Shown here: positions 10,101 through 21,690 of the stretch, in pieces
Position numbering within the stretch: the stretch's first letter is position 1
Layout: every line of letters starts with the position of its first letter
Origin: Maylandia zebra
Taxonomy: Eukaryota; Chordata; Actinopteri; Cichliformes; Cichlidae
Assembly (NCBI RefSeq): GCF_041146795.1
Contig: NC_135172.1
Coordinates: forward strand, 34,953,623 to 35,017,622
Reading direction: 5' to 3'
Length of the DNA stretch: 64,000 nucleotides
Position numbers and translations under genes: made by a program
The notes under the pieces: generated by a model
The model's database searches: none
What the model saw: the letters and a program-made list of their open reading frames with translations, nothing else
Told to the model about the DNA's origin: nothing

Positions 10101-13100
10101 GGCAAACATCTCTTTTCTTTAAAAAAAAATGTGGACATGTTTTAGTAACCACAGTTTTGAGCAGTGTTGAATCACCTGCTGTGATTGGTAGATGAAAAAT
10201 GATATGAAAACATAATTTAAAGTAAAACGAAGCTGCAATAGATAGAGCCCTAAACTATGATTATATTCCTATTCTTATACAGCACTGTCAAACTGATGCA
10301 GTTTGTAGAAATTGATGTTACCTTCTAAAAAATCACTGCTCACAACAGTTCAACAGTTAACAAACACAATGAGTTGAGATCAGATAAACAAGATGTAAGA
10401 TGCTAATTAGCGGGCTTTAACAGCACTGCTATGGTGAGAAGAAATTCAACGTACTTTTCTGAAGCTCTGTTTAAAGTTGTCTGATAGGAAACCATAGAGA
10501 AACGGATTGGCACATGAGTTGGCATAAGACAAGATGACAGCAAAGAAGTAGATGCCAGCAGTGGCACTGGACTCCGGGATGATGACCACCAGATTGACCA
10601 TATTGATGATGAAGAACGGCAGCCAGCAGAGCACAAACACCACCACAATCACCACCACCATTCGGGTCACTTTGCGCTCTGAGCGTCGGCGTTTAGAGAA
10701 ACCAACCCGTGCCCCAGAGGACTTCACCTGCAAAATAACAATAAAAAGATTTGAATTATAATGACGAGGATGGAAATCGTGCCTTTCTGTTGACTGAGAA
10801 AAGAATATCAACTTAAAAATGTGCTTTTTAATGAGCTTCATGAAATATCTACCTTGATGACAATAAGAAGGTAACAGAGGCAAATGATGAGCAGTGGTCC
10901 AAAGAAACCCACTGTGGCAGTGTAGAGAATGAAGGCTGTTGACCACACATCCTTCGGCTCTGGCCAGATCATGTTGCAGGAGTTAAATGTATCCTAAAGA
11001 AAAATGAATATTGAACAAATAAAGTAAATTCAGAATTGAATCGGAATCTGACAGACAGTCAACAACAAAATCTGGAAGTTAATCCACTGCTTTCCATCAC
11101 ATCCATTAATTTTAAATGTCAATCATCATCTTCATCTTCTACTTCTTCTTGTTCATCCTCCTCCTCCTTTAGGGGTCACTACAGCAAATCACCTGCCCAC
11201 ATTTCACCCTATTCCTCTGCTACACCAACCCTCTGCACGTTCTCCTTCACTATATCCATGAATCTTATCTTTTAGTCTTCCTCTTTTCTTCCTGCATGAC
11301 TGCTGCCTGTTTAACATCCTTTGTCCGATATATCCACTATCCCTCCTTTGCACATACCAAGCCATTTCAGCTTTGTCTGTCTTTGAGCTTAACAATGTCT
11401 GCTCGTTTAAATTGTTGTTGCAGAAACACTTTTCTTTTTCATAAACTTTACACAAGTGCATCTTTGCAAATACACTTGTATTCATGTCTGTGGAATAAAC
11501 AGCTTCCATGTCAGCTGGCATTTTGATAGTGTTTTATTTCACATTGAATCATCAAATAAAGGCACTTTTGACTGCCAATTTCCAGCACTTAGACCTAGCA
11601 TCACACTTTCGGTGTGGTGGTACCACTTGACTAGCATTTGACTTAGCTGTCTTGACTCACTGGATACTTTACCAGACCATAAACAAATGTTCTTTGTGCC
11701 TTCAGTTAATATTGATTGAAGTAGGAAAAGATTTTCTCGGAAAGGAGGTTAAGTTGGCACGTAGCTCTTTATCTTGCATGGAACCAAATGTGCATTAGCC
11801 AGATTCTCATGACAGATAACACATGTAGACTGTTGACACCATTGTTTCAGCAGAAGCAGTAAGACATCTTACATTTGAGATATTATGTGGTGGTTTGGAC
11901 CATACTGGAAAGGAATTAGTTTTCTTATTTGTTGACCTCCGTGCTTTCAGGGCATATTTAGACTGTAATGCTTCTCATTATCTGGTAATTCATCCAAGGT
12001 GCACCGACAGACACGTTCGTTCAAAGAATTTTTAGGATATTATATTTACCTCTCAGTGAGTGTACAGAAAAGATTGACATGATAATATAACAACTCATTC
12101 AACTTGAAGTGCAGTTGTATATTGCATAATCATAACATATGGTTTTGAAAAAATATGATGGTGCCTCATGGTGCACTGGTTGCACTATTTGGGAACCACT
12201 TGATTTGAGTACCTCCATCAAATTCCTGCTTTTTTTGTTTGTTTTGTTATACTGCAATTAGAATCATTGCTAAAGCGAAATGCATTGCACTGCATTATGT
12301 GAATGAATATTTCAAAGAATGGGGAATTATGTTTAGCTTAGCTTAACACAAATACAGAAATACCAGGGAGTGAGCTAGAACTCCAAGTAGTCTCCAAAAG
12401 AACAGTCGAACATATTATTGTCAAATGTTTTTTTTTACTTTAGCAAACAGTCGTGAAGGTCAAACACACTTTATAAAAAGAAATAAAAAATAGTACCATT
12501 AACAGTGCTGAAAATTCAGTGTTTTTAACATGTTTCACAAAAACCCTCTTGTGACATTTAGCTTGGATTTTTGTAACTATTATTATTTCTTTTTCTTCTT
12601 ATTATTATTTACAGTTTTTGTTTTACTGGTAACATTTGTCGTTTATAGTTGTTCCTTCTTTTAAAAAAATACCTTTGTTCAAAGATTGTAGAGGAACGTA
12701 GTTATTAATCTGTAACAACTACCAATATGGCCATTAAACCAGTGCTTAATTCTCGCTTTAGGAGCGGTCATATTACCATGCTTCGGTGTCCTATCTGAAG
12801 TTTTCACTGGCACACGACTGAATTATATACCTGCACATCAGAGAAGATGACCACTGGCAGGACCACCACAAAGGAAACGGCCCACACAGCTGCGCTCACT
12901 ACCTTCGCTATGCGGGGGTGTCTCCACTTGGTGCTGCGGATTGGATGAACCACAGCCAGGTAACGGTCAATCGACATTACTGTGAGACAGAAGATAGACG
13001 TAAACTGGTTCATGGAGTCTGCAGTCATGACCACGCGGCACAGGAAAGAGCCAAAGGGCCAATAGGAGAGTACATTCTGTGTGGTAAGAAAGGGGAGCCC

Positions 13101-13403
13101 GACGATGTACAGCTCATCAGCCATAGCCAGGTTCAGGATGTAGATATTGGTGACTGTTTTCATTTTGGCATAGCGCAGCACCACATAGATCGCCAAAGTG
13201 TTGCCGGTCAGACCCACCACGAAGACTGTGAGGGATATGACTGCGGTCATCAGAGTGCTGCTGCCCTGAAAGGGGACACTCTGAGTGGAAATGTTGGAGG
13301 AGATGTTGAAAAGGCGAGGATGAGAGAAGAGGATAGGTGAGGATGTAGAGGAGTTGAGCTCGGATGAAAAGGGATGCCAGAGGTTTTGGTCTTGTTGCTC
13401 CAT
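6953..13403 (-). CDS. sstr5: Somatostatin receptor type 5 (five coding exons, two of them probable)
   Basis: Class A G-protein-coupled receptor for somatostatin/cortistatin peptides at the plasma membrane, coupling to Gi. Coding exons on the minus strand: 13403-12831, 10993-10853, 10727-10455, 8507-8361, 7153-6953. All introns are phase 0, giving about 444 aa. The first three encode the seven helices: N-terminal glycosylation sites (N17, N33, N37), Asp129 in TM3 (ligand-binding aspartate), DRY at 146-148, the ECL2 cysteine (C197) pairing with C122, CWLPFF in TM6 and the family signature YANSCANP in TM7. SSTR5 is favoured over SSTR3 by [24 protein letters not shown] and the DVQ end of TM4. Mammalian SSTR5 has an uninterrupted coding region; this one does not. 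The tail exons are less certain than the core. The start ATG has a strong context (aacaATGg). Confidence 0.88.
8361..8507 (-). CDS. sstr5: sstr5 coding exon 4, cytoplasmic tail (49 aa, probable)
   Basis: After acceptor acccttcag it reads VLCVRTMRC, whose cysteines are candidate palmitoylation sites after helix 8, then [15 protein letters not shown] and [17 protein letters not shown]. The donor CAG|GTAACC (GT at 8359-8360) closes it in phase 0. If that donor is not used, the frame runs about a dozen residues further to a stop at 8325. The hydrophilic, Ser/Thr-rich character suits a receptor tail phosphorylated on desensitisation. Confidence 0.75.
10455..10727 (-). CDS. sstr5: sstr5 coding exon 3 (ICL3, TM6, TM7, helix 8; 91 aa)
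   Basis: Begins after acceptor ttattttgcag with [19 protein letters not shown], then TM6 (FVLCWLPFF) and TM7 ([18 protein letters not shown]). It ends at SFRK with the donor-like GTACGT. Without splicing the frame stops two codons later. Continuation into the VLC-starting exon at 8507 restores the SFRK-VLC junction seen in SSTR5. Confidence 0.93.
10853..10993 (-). CDS. sstr5: sstr5 coding exon 2 (ECL2 and TM5, 47 aa)
   Basis: Begins after a pyrimidine-rich acceptor (ttcatttttctttag) and reads [13 protein letters not shown], then a TM5 ending [16 protein letters not shown], followed by donor AAG|GTAGAT. Both boundaries are phase 0 and the length is exactly 141 bp. The NMIWPEP segment matches the second extracellular loop of somatostatin receptors. 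Confidence 0.9.
11150..11410. repeat. Decayed LINE-like repeat in sstr5 intron 1
   Basis: The run 'ctcctttaggggtcactaca' followed by segments on checking that candidates are in ranges, e.g. accctctgcacgttctccttcac, matches a common fish repeat that I associate with L2-type LINEs. It is fragmentary and diverged. It fills much of the first third of the 1.8-kb intron between sstr5 exons 1 and 2. Confidence 0.4.
12831..13403 (-). CDS. sstr5: sstr5 coding exon 1 (residues 1-191, TM1-TM4)
   Basis: Encodes the extracellular N-terminus through TM4. Recognisable segments are [17 protein letters not shown] (TM1), [14 protein letters not shown] (TM2), [17 protein letters not shown] (TM3) and [11 protein letters not shown] (DRY box). 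It ends at DVQ with the donor CAG|GTATAT (GT at 12829-12830). Reading on past the donor gives only seven residues before nonsense, so the splice is well supported by homology. Confidence 0.93.
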
Positions 13404-14358
13404 TGTTCACAGTCCATGTGGTGGCTTGATTCCAGTGATTTAGAAGAAACTCTTTCCTCCTTCTTCTTTTCCCATGCTTTCGAGACAGAAGCCGGAGCAG
13501 CCCCCACGCTTTAAAATGTGAAGTAAAACGATGAAAAGGTGATTTTGAACTATAAAAAGGAACAATCCAGTTTGTCTCAATCAACAGTCCGTGCACAAGA
13601 AAGACCAATAATCACTACATTAAACTCCTCCGATAATTCTAAAGCTTTGTGTGCGCCCCGTGCGCCCTGAGCGAACTCCAGTGAGGCAGGTGTTCCACAT
13701 CCTAGCGTATCATACACGTAGCTTCACAGTAGTGTAGTCGTATGAGGAATTAGACCGTAAGCAGTTGAGTCACAGATGATGATGTGCTGTATTTGTCAGC
13801 TCTATCTTTGCTTCTTCTTTTTTTTTTTTTTTTAATAGATCTGACTGTTTACGTCTCTTTTGATCTGACTTTGGAACCACTCACAAGTCATCCGGCGTGT
13901 TGTGCGTCAAGCTGTGAATGGTGCCACCGCTTTTACGCACGACACATCTTTTTGACTACACGCTCTATAATTATGAATGTGTCATTAATGAATGTGTGTG
14001 CTAAGGTTGAATATCTTGAGCCTTTGTTTAAAGGCTCGATGCGTTTAAAGGAGAACATTTTTAAATCGCGCAGAGTAAAGATTTATGCAGAGATCAAGAC
14101 AAGAACGGGCTTACTATGTCTAGAAGAGGAAAAGTCAGAGTCTCTCTGTAATCAGATTCAAATAATCAGTCCCCGAACAAAGTCACGTCTGTTTTCCGAT
14201 TCCTGAGTATTTGTCCAGTATTGATTGAAAGTTGTTTTCTAGCTCTCTTCGCTGTTCGCTGTCTGGGGTGCTGAGCAGAATGTACTGGCAAGCAGCTCTG
14301 CTGCTTTTTCTTCAACTTTCTGCCCACACAGCTCTGCTGCTTGCTTGATAGGATTTAT

Positions 14359-14364
<6 letters not shown>
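13404..14364. other. sstr5 upstream region
   Basis: About 960 bp between the sstr5 start codon and a compound microsatellite. It should hold the sstr5 5' UTR and proximal promoter. I see no clear TATA box on the minus strand at a useful distance; a ttttttttttttttt run lies at about 13820-13833. No other gene is supported. Confidence 0.4.
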
Positions 14365-14421
<57 letters not shown>

Positions 14422-14463
14422 GTGTGTGAGAGAGTGTGTGTGTGTGTGCGTGCGTGCGTGCGT

Positions 14464-14500
<37 letters not shown>

Positions 14501-14536
14501 ATATAATATAATATAATATAATATAATATAATATAA
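14365..14536. repeat. Compound microsatellite (AG)n-(TG/CG)n-(ATATA)n
   Basis: Three tracts abut: AG repeats (14365-14430, one GC interruption), TG repeats with TGCG variants (14431-14500), and an AT-rich ATATA pentamer tract (14501-14536). It lies about 1 kb upstream of the sstr5 start codon. Such tracts are length-variable and can adopt non-B structures. Confidence 0.95.
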
Positions 14537-15014
14537 GTTTAAAAATCTCTAAACCTGAGAAAAGAAACATGCTCTGATGTTTCCCCTCAGATTCACCTTT
14601 GGAGCAACAGCAGATACTTGTCTCCAGATGACAGCAGGGTTCACAGACCACAGTGGGTATTTTCTAATAGTCCCCAGTGTTATTGATGCTCTGTAAATGG
14701 GTATCGGTGCTGTTCTGGGTGGTTTCAGTCAGTGCTGCAGAATCTTCCAGCTATCCAAACCTCACACCAAATATGATGCTTCCAATTAACACACACCTCT
14801 TAAGTTTCTTGTAAAAATAAATAAATGAAATTTGTTGTACTAATCACATGTCAAATATAAAGAGTCTCTGCTTTCTGTAGTCCTATTAAGGATGATTGCA
14901 CCACAAAGAGACCAAAAACTTATCCACTGACTGCTTTTGTTTTTGCCTTCTCTTCTTCTAACACACAGAGAGGTCAAAGGGTACACATTTTATGCAAGAT
15001 TTTAAGTAACATGT

Positions 15015-15632
15015 CTTTTTCTTTTCTTTTCTTTTTTGCCTGTCACATTTGGTTCTTTAGCCGTCAGAATTGTTGTCTGAACGCCAACAAAGATATCCAA
15101 CGGATTTACTTTAACAAGTGGATCATCACGACCTTGCGGTATTGGTCTATTTGATTGACCATTGTTGTTATTATTTATTTTATTTTATTTTCAGTTGTTG
15201 CAAAAGGGACAGACATGGCTAGGAGATAGGAAAGGGAAAAGAGAGGAAGGAAAAGAAAAACAGGGAAGAGGGACAGTGAGAAAAGACACTTAAAAAGCAA
15301 AAAGATCTCCCGGATCACCTGTTGAGAGAAAAAAAAGAGAAAACAAGGAAAAAAAGAGAGCAGCATAATAAGCACAACACCATCGCATTAATCTAGCTAA
15401 GTGTAAATAACAGTAAATACTAAATATTGAGTGTTGTTGTGCAGCACAATGTGCTTTGAGGTAGCAGCCAAGAAAGGTGTGGTTTGTGTCTATGAACAGT
15501 GAACACCAGTGAACACCTGGGTGGATGAGCGCGCTTGTATTAAAGGTTTCTCCATGTAACGATCTGCTAGAAGGTGTAGGGAGCCATAGCCCCGTCCCCC
15601 AGGGCATGAAGCAGGCATGGAGGAGATGTCTG
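15015..15632 (-). mobile_element. LINE-like poly(A)-tailed retroposon, copy 2 (5'-truncated)
   Basis: Same family as 378-1577 but inverted and shorter, corresponding roughly to bases 905-1577 of copy 1. On the plus strand it opens with a T-rich tail (ctttttcttttcttttcttt) and is flanked by a direct repeat agtaacatgt (15005-15014 and 15633-15642). It is clearly more diverged from copy 1 than copy 3 is. Confidence 0.7.
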
Positions 15633-16004
15633 AGTAACATGTTTGATGATAAGCTTTTGACTTCAAAACGTTGGGTTGAATATTAATTATTATTATAATT
15701 AATTATTATTAATCTTTTAGATGTCAGCACGGCATAGTGCTGAGTGCAATTTAAAAACACACTGAAAGTGAAGCACAAGGAAAATCTTAGTATCCCTCAG
15801 AAAGCTTCTAGGGTATAAGTGTGGTTTAAAAAAAAATAATGAATAAAATCAGAATTTAGAGATTTCAGAAAATGTTCACTTTCTCATGACTCCCTGAGCA
15901 TTTCACACTCAGCATGAACCTAGAAGTACCTGAAAGCTCTATAAGCATACAAGTAAATGCACATTAGAGACTGCTTTAAACTTTTGTTACACAGTGAAAA
16001 CGAA

Positions 16005-16184
16005 ATGAAAAATTAAAACTACTCAGTGGTACATCAGACAGTATTAAAGGTTATTAACAGACACAGGTCACACCTGTACAAAATAGATTTTCCTCAGATT
16101 AGAAAGGATGAGATTTAAGATTTTCTGGAGCAGGCTGACTGACCATAATAGTTTGAAAGCTCCACTAATGAATCTAGCTGCATG
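16005..16184 (-). repeat. 180-bp repeat, inverted partner of 21124-21308
   Basis: The reverse complement reads closely along 21124-21308, including segments such as tacatcagacagtattaaag and gcaggctgactgaccataat. The family is not identified. It lies just outside the decayed Tc1-type element at 16298-17815, whereas its partner sits within the second relic. Confidence 0.7.
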
Positions 16185-16297
16185 TAGAAGGTTAAGAATT
16201 ATTTGCTGTCACTTCTGACAGCTAACAAAGCACAGATTTGTAGCGCTAAAATGAAATGATTTCCTTTCATTTCTAATACACAGACATTAAAATAGAC

Positions 16298-17815
16298 AGT
16301 ACTGTGCAGTCCTCTACAGTTTTTTGCGATTTTGTTAGGACAATGGGAAATAGGTGAACTACAATATATAAGGCAAGAACAGAGTTTGTACAGTTTTAAC
16401 GAACTTGAAAATAGTGCGACCACCTTTATTCTGCAGCACAGTCTAAACTCTCTTAGACAAACTTTCTTGTAATTTCTTTGAGTAGCCTTCGGGAATAGTT
16501 CTCCAGACTTCTCGCAGGACATTCCAGGACTGATCGTGGTCCATTGTGAGTTTTTATATCCAGGTATGCTTCTGCTACATTGGTATTGTGTTTGGGATCA
16601 TTGTCATGCTGAAAAATTAAGCTGTTTCCAATCAGATGCCTTCCAGATGGTACTGTATGGCTAAATGAGATTTGATGGTACTTTTCTGAGCTCCTCTGAA
16701 CATACTGTTGACAGTCGTCTTGATGCATGCTCAATCATCCAGCTAAGTAAATCTCCAAAAGTTGATTCAGTTCATCTGGACGTAGCGTTTTGTGGGAGAA
16801 ACGTTTTGTCACTCATCCAAGTGACTTCTTCAGTCTCAGCTGACTGCAGGTTTCCCCAATCTTATAAACAGTACATTTGCATAATGACTGAAACCAGCCC
16901 ACTGAATGAACAATGGGCTGGGAGGTCAGTTCCTTAATCCTAATTATTCAAATTCTCACTTGGATTAGTGACGAAACGTTTCTCCCACAAAACGCTACGT
17001 CCAGATGAACGGAATCAACTTTTGGAGAGATACTGATGACAATCTGGAACAAAAATGTCATGTTTGGACCTGTTGTCACTGATTTTCAGTGCAGTTCTTG
17101 TATAATTTGGTCATCCACAGCTTTTTCTCCCTGTTCCTCTCCTTAGAAATGACTTATTGACAGTCACATTCCCACTGAGACCATTTCTGATGATGCTTTG
17201 GTGAACAGCAGTTGGATTAACTGAAGGGTCAGATGCATCTCTCGGGTCCATTGTTAAGTTGGATTTTTTTTTCTTTTCAGATTTTAATGACATTACATAC
17301 CTGTCATCTGCAACAGATAGTTTTAGGTTTGTCACCTCTTCGTTTGTCATCAATTGACCAGTTTCCTCAGAATTTTTAGGTACACACTGTTCATCATGTG
17401 AAGCTTTCAGCATTTTGAAGCATTTTCAGAAATAGGAACAGTTTTTCTATTTTGGGGACAAGCTGCTGGCAACAAAGTCCCGAAAGATGCAATTTAAAAT
17501 TATTATTTTGCTAAGTTGTCTGCTATGTGTAGATACAACACTGGTTCATCCCTTGCGTTTGGTGCCTTTATTTATATTTAGATGGCTGATCAGTCACTGC
17601 GATGTGACTTCAACAAAAAACAAAAAACAAAGCATTCTTCTGAAAATGGTTGGGTATAAAAACTGGACTGAAAATGAGTAAAAAAGCAGGTAATGTCCAA
17701 CAAAAAACTTTAGAAGACCTCCAGAAACCACTTTAAGAAAATTACAAGAAAGTCTGGCTCATTGGAAACGAAATATAAGAACTGAGGAGCAGCTCAAGAC
17801 TTTGCACAGTACTGT
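16298..17815 (-). mobile_element. Decayed Tc1-type transposon (relic 1)
   Basis: The ends are CAGTACTGTGCA-type inverted repeats (16298 and 17815), with TA at the right flank. Minus-strand frames retain transposase pieces: FQHDNDPKH followed by a YLDIKT segment (within 16453-16734), and an N-terminal half around 17111-17280 containing RDASDPSVNPTAVHQS. Frames are broken and a hairpin MITE (16717-17035) is inserted, so no functional transposase remains. Two related relics lie at 20428-22735 and 62600-63222. Confidence 0.75.
16717..17035. repeat. MITE with 72-bp inverted arms, nested in the Tc1 relic
   Basis: Arms 16752-16824 and 16957-17028 are imperfect reverse complements (starting tctccaaaagttgattcagt and ending with its complement). 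They enclose a spacer with gacttcttcagtctcagctg. The outer leader cttgatgcatgctcaatcat is shared with a partial second copy at 21309-21455. The structure would fold as a long hairpin. No coding capacity. Confidence 0.75.
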
Positions 17816-20159
17816 ATTTTAAACATGAAGTTACAGTCAGCTGTCAAGTTCATCTTAATTAAACATAAATAATGGAAACCTAGCCTCTGTCTAAAGCACA
17901 TGCAGTCCAGCTATCAAAACATTAGCTCATTGATTAATATATATGATGTATATTATTCAGCACAAAGGTAAGAGTAAAAGTGACAAGTTGTGATTTGATG
18001 GATTAGATCTTGCTAGTCCTTTCAGCGAGCTGAAAAAGTTCTTACCCTTCAATGAGATTTTTAAAACATTTCAAGGTTTTGTGTAGGAAAAAAATGGGAC
18101 TCACAGCTAATATGAATTATTTCCTGCCCGCAGACCTGTTCATAAATCTCTTCAGCTCAAATATGCCACCACAGCCAAAAAAAAAATAAAAAAAATTCAA
18201 AGTACAATTTTACATCAGAATTTTCATAAATCTGTTTGGAGGTATTTTAAATTTATTATGAAAAAGAAGCTGGATTCACATCATCAACATGTTTGAACTC
18301 TGGCATCTTTTATAGGTCAGTATAAAGCTGCTTGCTTTGTTGGCATTGTCTTTTTCTCTGTGCAGATTCTCAGTTTTATTTTATCCCTCTCACATGCATG
18401 TTGCCCATAAGACCTTAATGTCCTTTGACAGGCTGGTAAGGTCAGCCCTCGGGCTGTGTGAAAGCTTCACTCCGGGGGATTGTTGTGGAGATGGACAGAT
18501 ATTCTCCCCTCTTTCCCTAGATACATTTATTAACTAAAAACTGTTACAAAATCTTTATGAGGTAGTCGGGGATAAGAAGCTCCTTATGTTCCCTGCAGAG
18601 AAGGAAAGAATACATAGAAAAAGAGGTAACAGAGTTAGAGAGTACCGGAAGCCACAGACAAACATTATCAGTCAGTCAGACATATAAAGCTTGTGGTATG
18701 TATGGCTGGCCTTGTTTGGGTTTGTTCAGGGAGAAAGAGAGTAACAGCTTGTGTGTTAAATCATTTTCAGGTGACTGACATTTACAGATACACAGACAAA
18801 ACAGAATGACAAAGCTTTTTCAGTTTATTTATACAGAGGCAGCTCTAACATCTTCTACATTACAGTTCTTTATAATGTTACACAATTAATGAAGTGATAA
18901 TAATTCACTGACTCATACAAATTACTATGAACTTTAGAGTTACGATCTGTGACAATATAGCAGTTACAATGTATCTAGATGCTATAATTTCTACTGTCAT
19001 TTGAAGAAGTGTCCAGGAAACGGTTGCATGGCTCCTTTGGAAATCTTTCTGGTGAGCCATCTTACAAAGCTCACACCACACTCATCTTCAAAAAGGGCTT
19101 TGAAGTGCCTTGGGTGCAACCAGACAGCAACAGTGTTGCTGTTGCAGTGTTCTTTTTGCACATTTTTCTTGTAACATGTTAAAGGCATCTTTTGAAACTG
19201 CAACTCATTTCTACCCAATGGATACTCGGAAGACTTGCAGCCATGTTTCAGAAGCTGAAGGAGTCTAAATATAGAAAAAGAAATAAATAATTGTTTGTGT
19301 GCTTTATTTCTTTGGCCATGAACCACAAAGCATTCTCAAAGGACTCCACAGTCTCATGCAGCCACACAGAAAAACTCTCAAGGTCTCAAACAGGGACATT
19401 CAGAGTTTTATTGTGTAGTAGGACAGACTGCAGCACATTATTATATCAACAAAAATACAGAGAGCATGTTCAAGCTATAGTCCGAGCACTTATTGCTGCA
19501 ATATTTTTGTGTTTACTTTAAGTAGAAATGCTGTAAGGGTGCCAGTTTGTCCATGAGCCTTACAATGGACACTGTAGAACAGACTCCAAAAACTAGCAGT
19601 TGTAAGAAATATTTTTGAGTCCTTGAAACATCTGTGTAGGTCTCAGTCATCCAGGTCATATTACTCCAAGGAGCTTGGAAAGAAAAGCAACTGGAGTCCC
19701 TGAAACCAAAATATTGTGTAATCCACAGGCTTATTTTATTTATTTATTTCTCATGTATTTTTAAGCAGCCATATTGTTCACTGTGACACAGACCAGTAGC
19801 CTCTTTTTCTCTTGATTTTAACTAACTTCTCTCACACTCATGAATGGTTCATCCAACTCTCGCCTGTCTGCCATATCACGCTTGCTTTTTTCCAGGAGCA
19901 GGTGTAATGTGATAAAAGGGCCAGAACACATTAGACTGGGTGTTTTGATATGCAATATCCCTGGTTTGATGACAGCCCACTTTTTGATATGTAATTACCT
20001 GTATGTCTCCACTGTGCTGGTTAATAAGAATAATTTATTCTTGATGGCAAAATGTCACAAATAAATTATTCTTAAAATGACTGAAAAAAACTACAAAATA
20101 GTTTCTAGTTTGCAAATAAACTTGTAGTCAGCCAGACATGTAATAAAAATCCTTTACCG
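17816..20159. other. Intergenic, no gene supported
   Basis: AT-rich sequence. The only long frame that drew attention is 109 codons on the minus strand (18997-19326), without recognisable domains. No RNA gene or clear mobile element was identified. Confidence 0.4.
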
Positions 20160-20218
20160 TTTAGATAAGCCTGAATACACAAAAATTCAAATTTTTTGTG
20201 TATTCAGGCTTATCTAAA
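20160..20218. repeat. Perfect 26-bp hairpin
   Basis: Arms 20160-20185 and 20193-20218 are exact reverse complements, separated by 7 bases (ttcaaat). The arm includes ttagataagcctgaatacac. There is no T-run after it that would suggest a terminator. A snap-back insertion or the core of a small palindromic MITE is most likely. Confidence 0.9.
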
Positions 20219-21123
20219 TGTCATGCAGCCCTTCTTCCATCTGATAACACCTCACTTAAAGATTTGTCTTCACACATGAAGCGGTTTGGTCGTCATGTTT
20301 ACCATCAGTGATAAGGCTCATCAGGAAAATTAATCCTTTTCAGTGTGATGATCATGTGCTATATTTTTAACTTATCGTTCAGTAACACACTACAAGGTCT
20401 CCTTGGTTTTTCAGGTTTCCCTACACACAGTACTGTGCAAAAGCATTGAGCCACACCTTACGACCATATTTTGCTTCTAAGCCAGGCTCTCTTGCAAAAT
20501 GTGGTCTTAAGCAAACATTTTTCAGGCTGTCAAAGTTTTTCTTTACATATTGGCTGCTTTTTCACTCATTTTCAGTCCAGTTGTTCAGAGGAATGCTTCA
20601 TTATTTGTTAAACCACTTAACACTAACCAGTGAATCATTCAAGCATAAAAGAGGTACACAAGGGATGAACCAGTGTTATTACTACACAAAACCGAAAACA
20701 ATGGGCCAATTTTAAGTGGTATCTTTAGGCACTTTGTTACCAGCAACCTGTCACAAAAACATAAAATTTGTTCCCATTTCTTTTGTTGAATTGAAACAGA
20801 AGTGCCAAACATAACACAGCTTGACAGGCATAAAACTGTATTTTTGGATGGACAAGGTTATTCTTAAAGAGCTTTTATCCTAAAACTTGGCATATCTCAG
20901 CACAGTGGCCAGTGAAGCTTTCTTTCCAAGCTCCTGAATTTATGGCAGATCTGAAAGTTATATCGTTAACAAACAGACATGCACAGACATGCATCTGACC
21001 CTTCAGTTAATCCAACTGCTGTTCACCAAAGTATCATCAGAATTGGTCTCAGTGGGAGTGTGACTGTCAATAAGTCATTTCTAAGGAGAGGAACAGGGAG
21101 AAAAAGCTGTGGATGACCAAATT

Positions 21124-21308
21124 ACACATGCAGCTAGATTCATTAGTGAAGCTTTCAAACTATTATGGTCAGTCAGCCTGCTCCAGAAAATCTTAAATCT
21201 CATCTTTTCTAATCCGAGGAAAATCTATTTTGTACAGGTGTGACCTGTGTCTGTTAATAACCTTTAATACTGTCTGATGTACCACTGAGTAGTTTTAATT
21301 TTCCATTT
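21124..21308 (+). repeat. 180-bp repeat, inverted partner of 16005-16184
   Basis: Plus-strand copy of the repeat described at 16005-16184. Here it directly precedes the partial MITE copy. The two copies lie about 5 kb apart in opposite orientation. Confidence 0.7.
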
Positions 21309-21455
21309 CGTCTTGATGCATGCTCAATCATCCAGGTAAGTAAATCCCCAAAAGTTTGATTCTGTTCATCTGGACGTAGCGTTTTCAGTGGGAGAAACTC
21401 ACTCATCCAAATGACTTCTTCAGTCTCAGCTGACTGCAGGTTTCCCCAGTCTTAG
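21309..21455. repeat. Partial copy of the hairpin MITE
   Basis: Matches the left half of 16717-17035 through the shared leader cttgatgcatgctcaatcat and gacttcttcagtctcagctg, then stops at a junction with an unrelated repeat (ggctacgtccacac...). The right arm is absent. Confidence 0.7.
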
Positions 21456-21690
21456 GCTACGTCCACACTAATGTATTTTCAAACAAAAACGCATCGTTTT
21501 CTCTCCATTTTGGCCTCCCGTCCACACTGAGACGGCGTTTTCCTCGAAGAAAAACGCAGCGTTTCGAAAACGCTCTCGAAAACGAATACATTTGAAGATG
21601 GTGCTTTCGCGTCGCAGTGTTGACAGCGAAAACGGAGACTTTCGAAAACAATGATGCATTTTAGTCATGTGATGCAGCAGTTGTTTTGTT
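21456..21690. repeat. Dispersed repeat fragment (ctacgtccacac type)
   Basis: Starts ggctacgtccacactaatgt and contains repeated aaaacg / cgtttt units. This is a common fish dispersed repeat of MITE type. Only part of it appears to be present and no flanking duplication could be defined. Confidence 0.45.

Noticed and set aside
12918..13340. 140-codon plus-strand frame over sstr5 exon 1
   Set aside because: Shadow of the minus-strand receptor exon, which matches the GPCR family throughout.
14355..14651. Frame encoding Thr-His and Leu-Ser repeats
   Set aside because: Translation of the compound microsatellite, not a protein.
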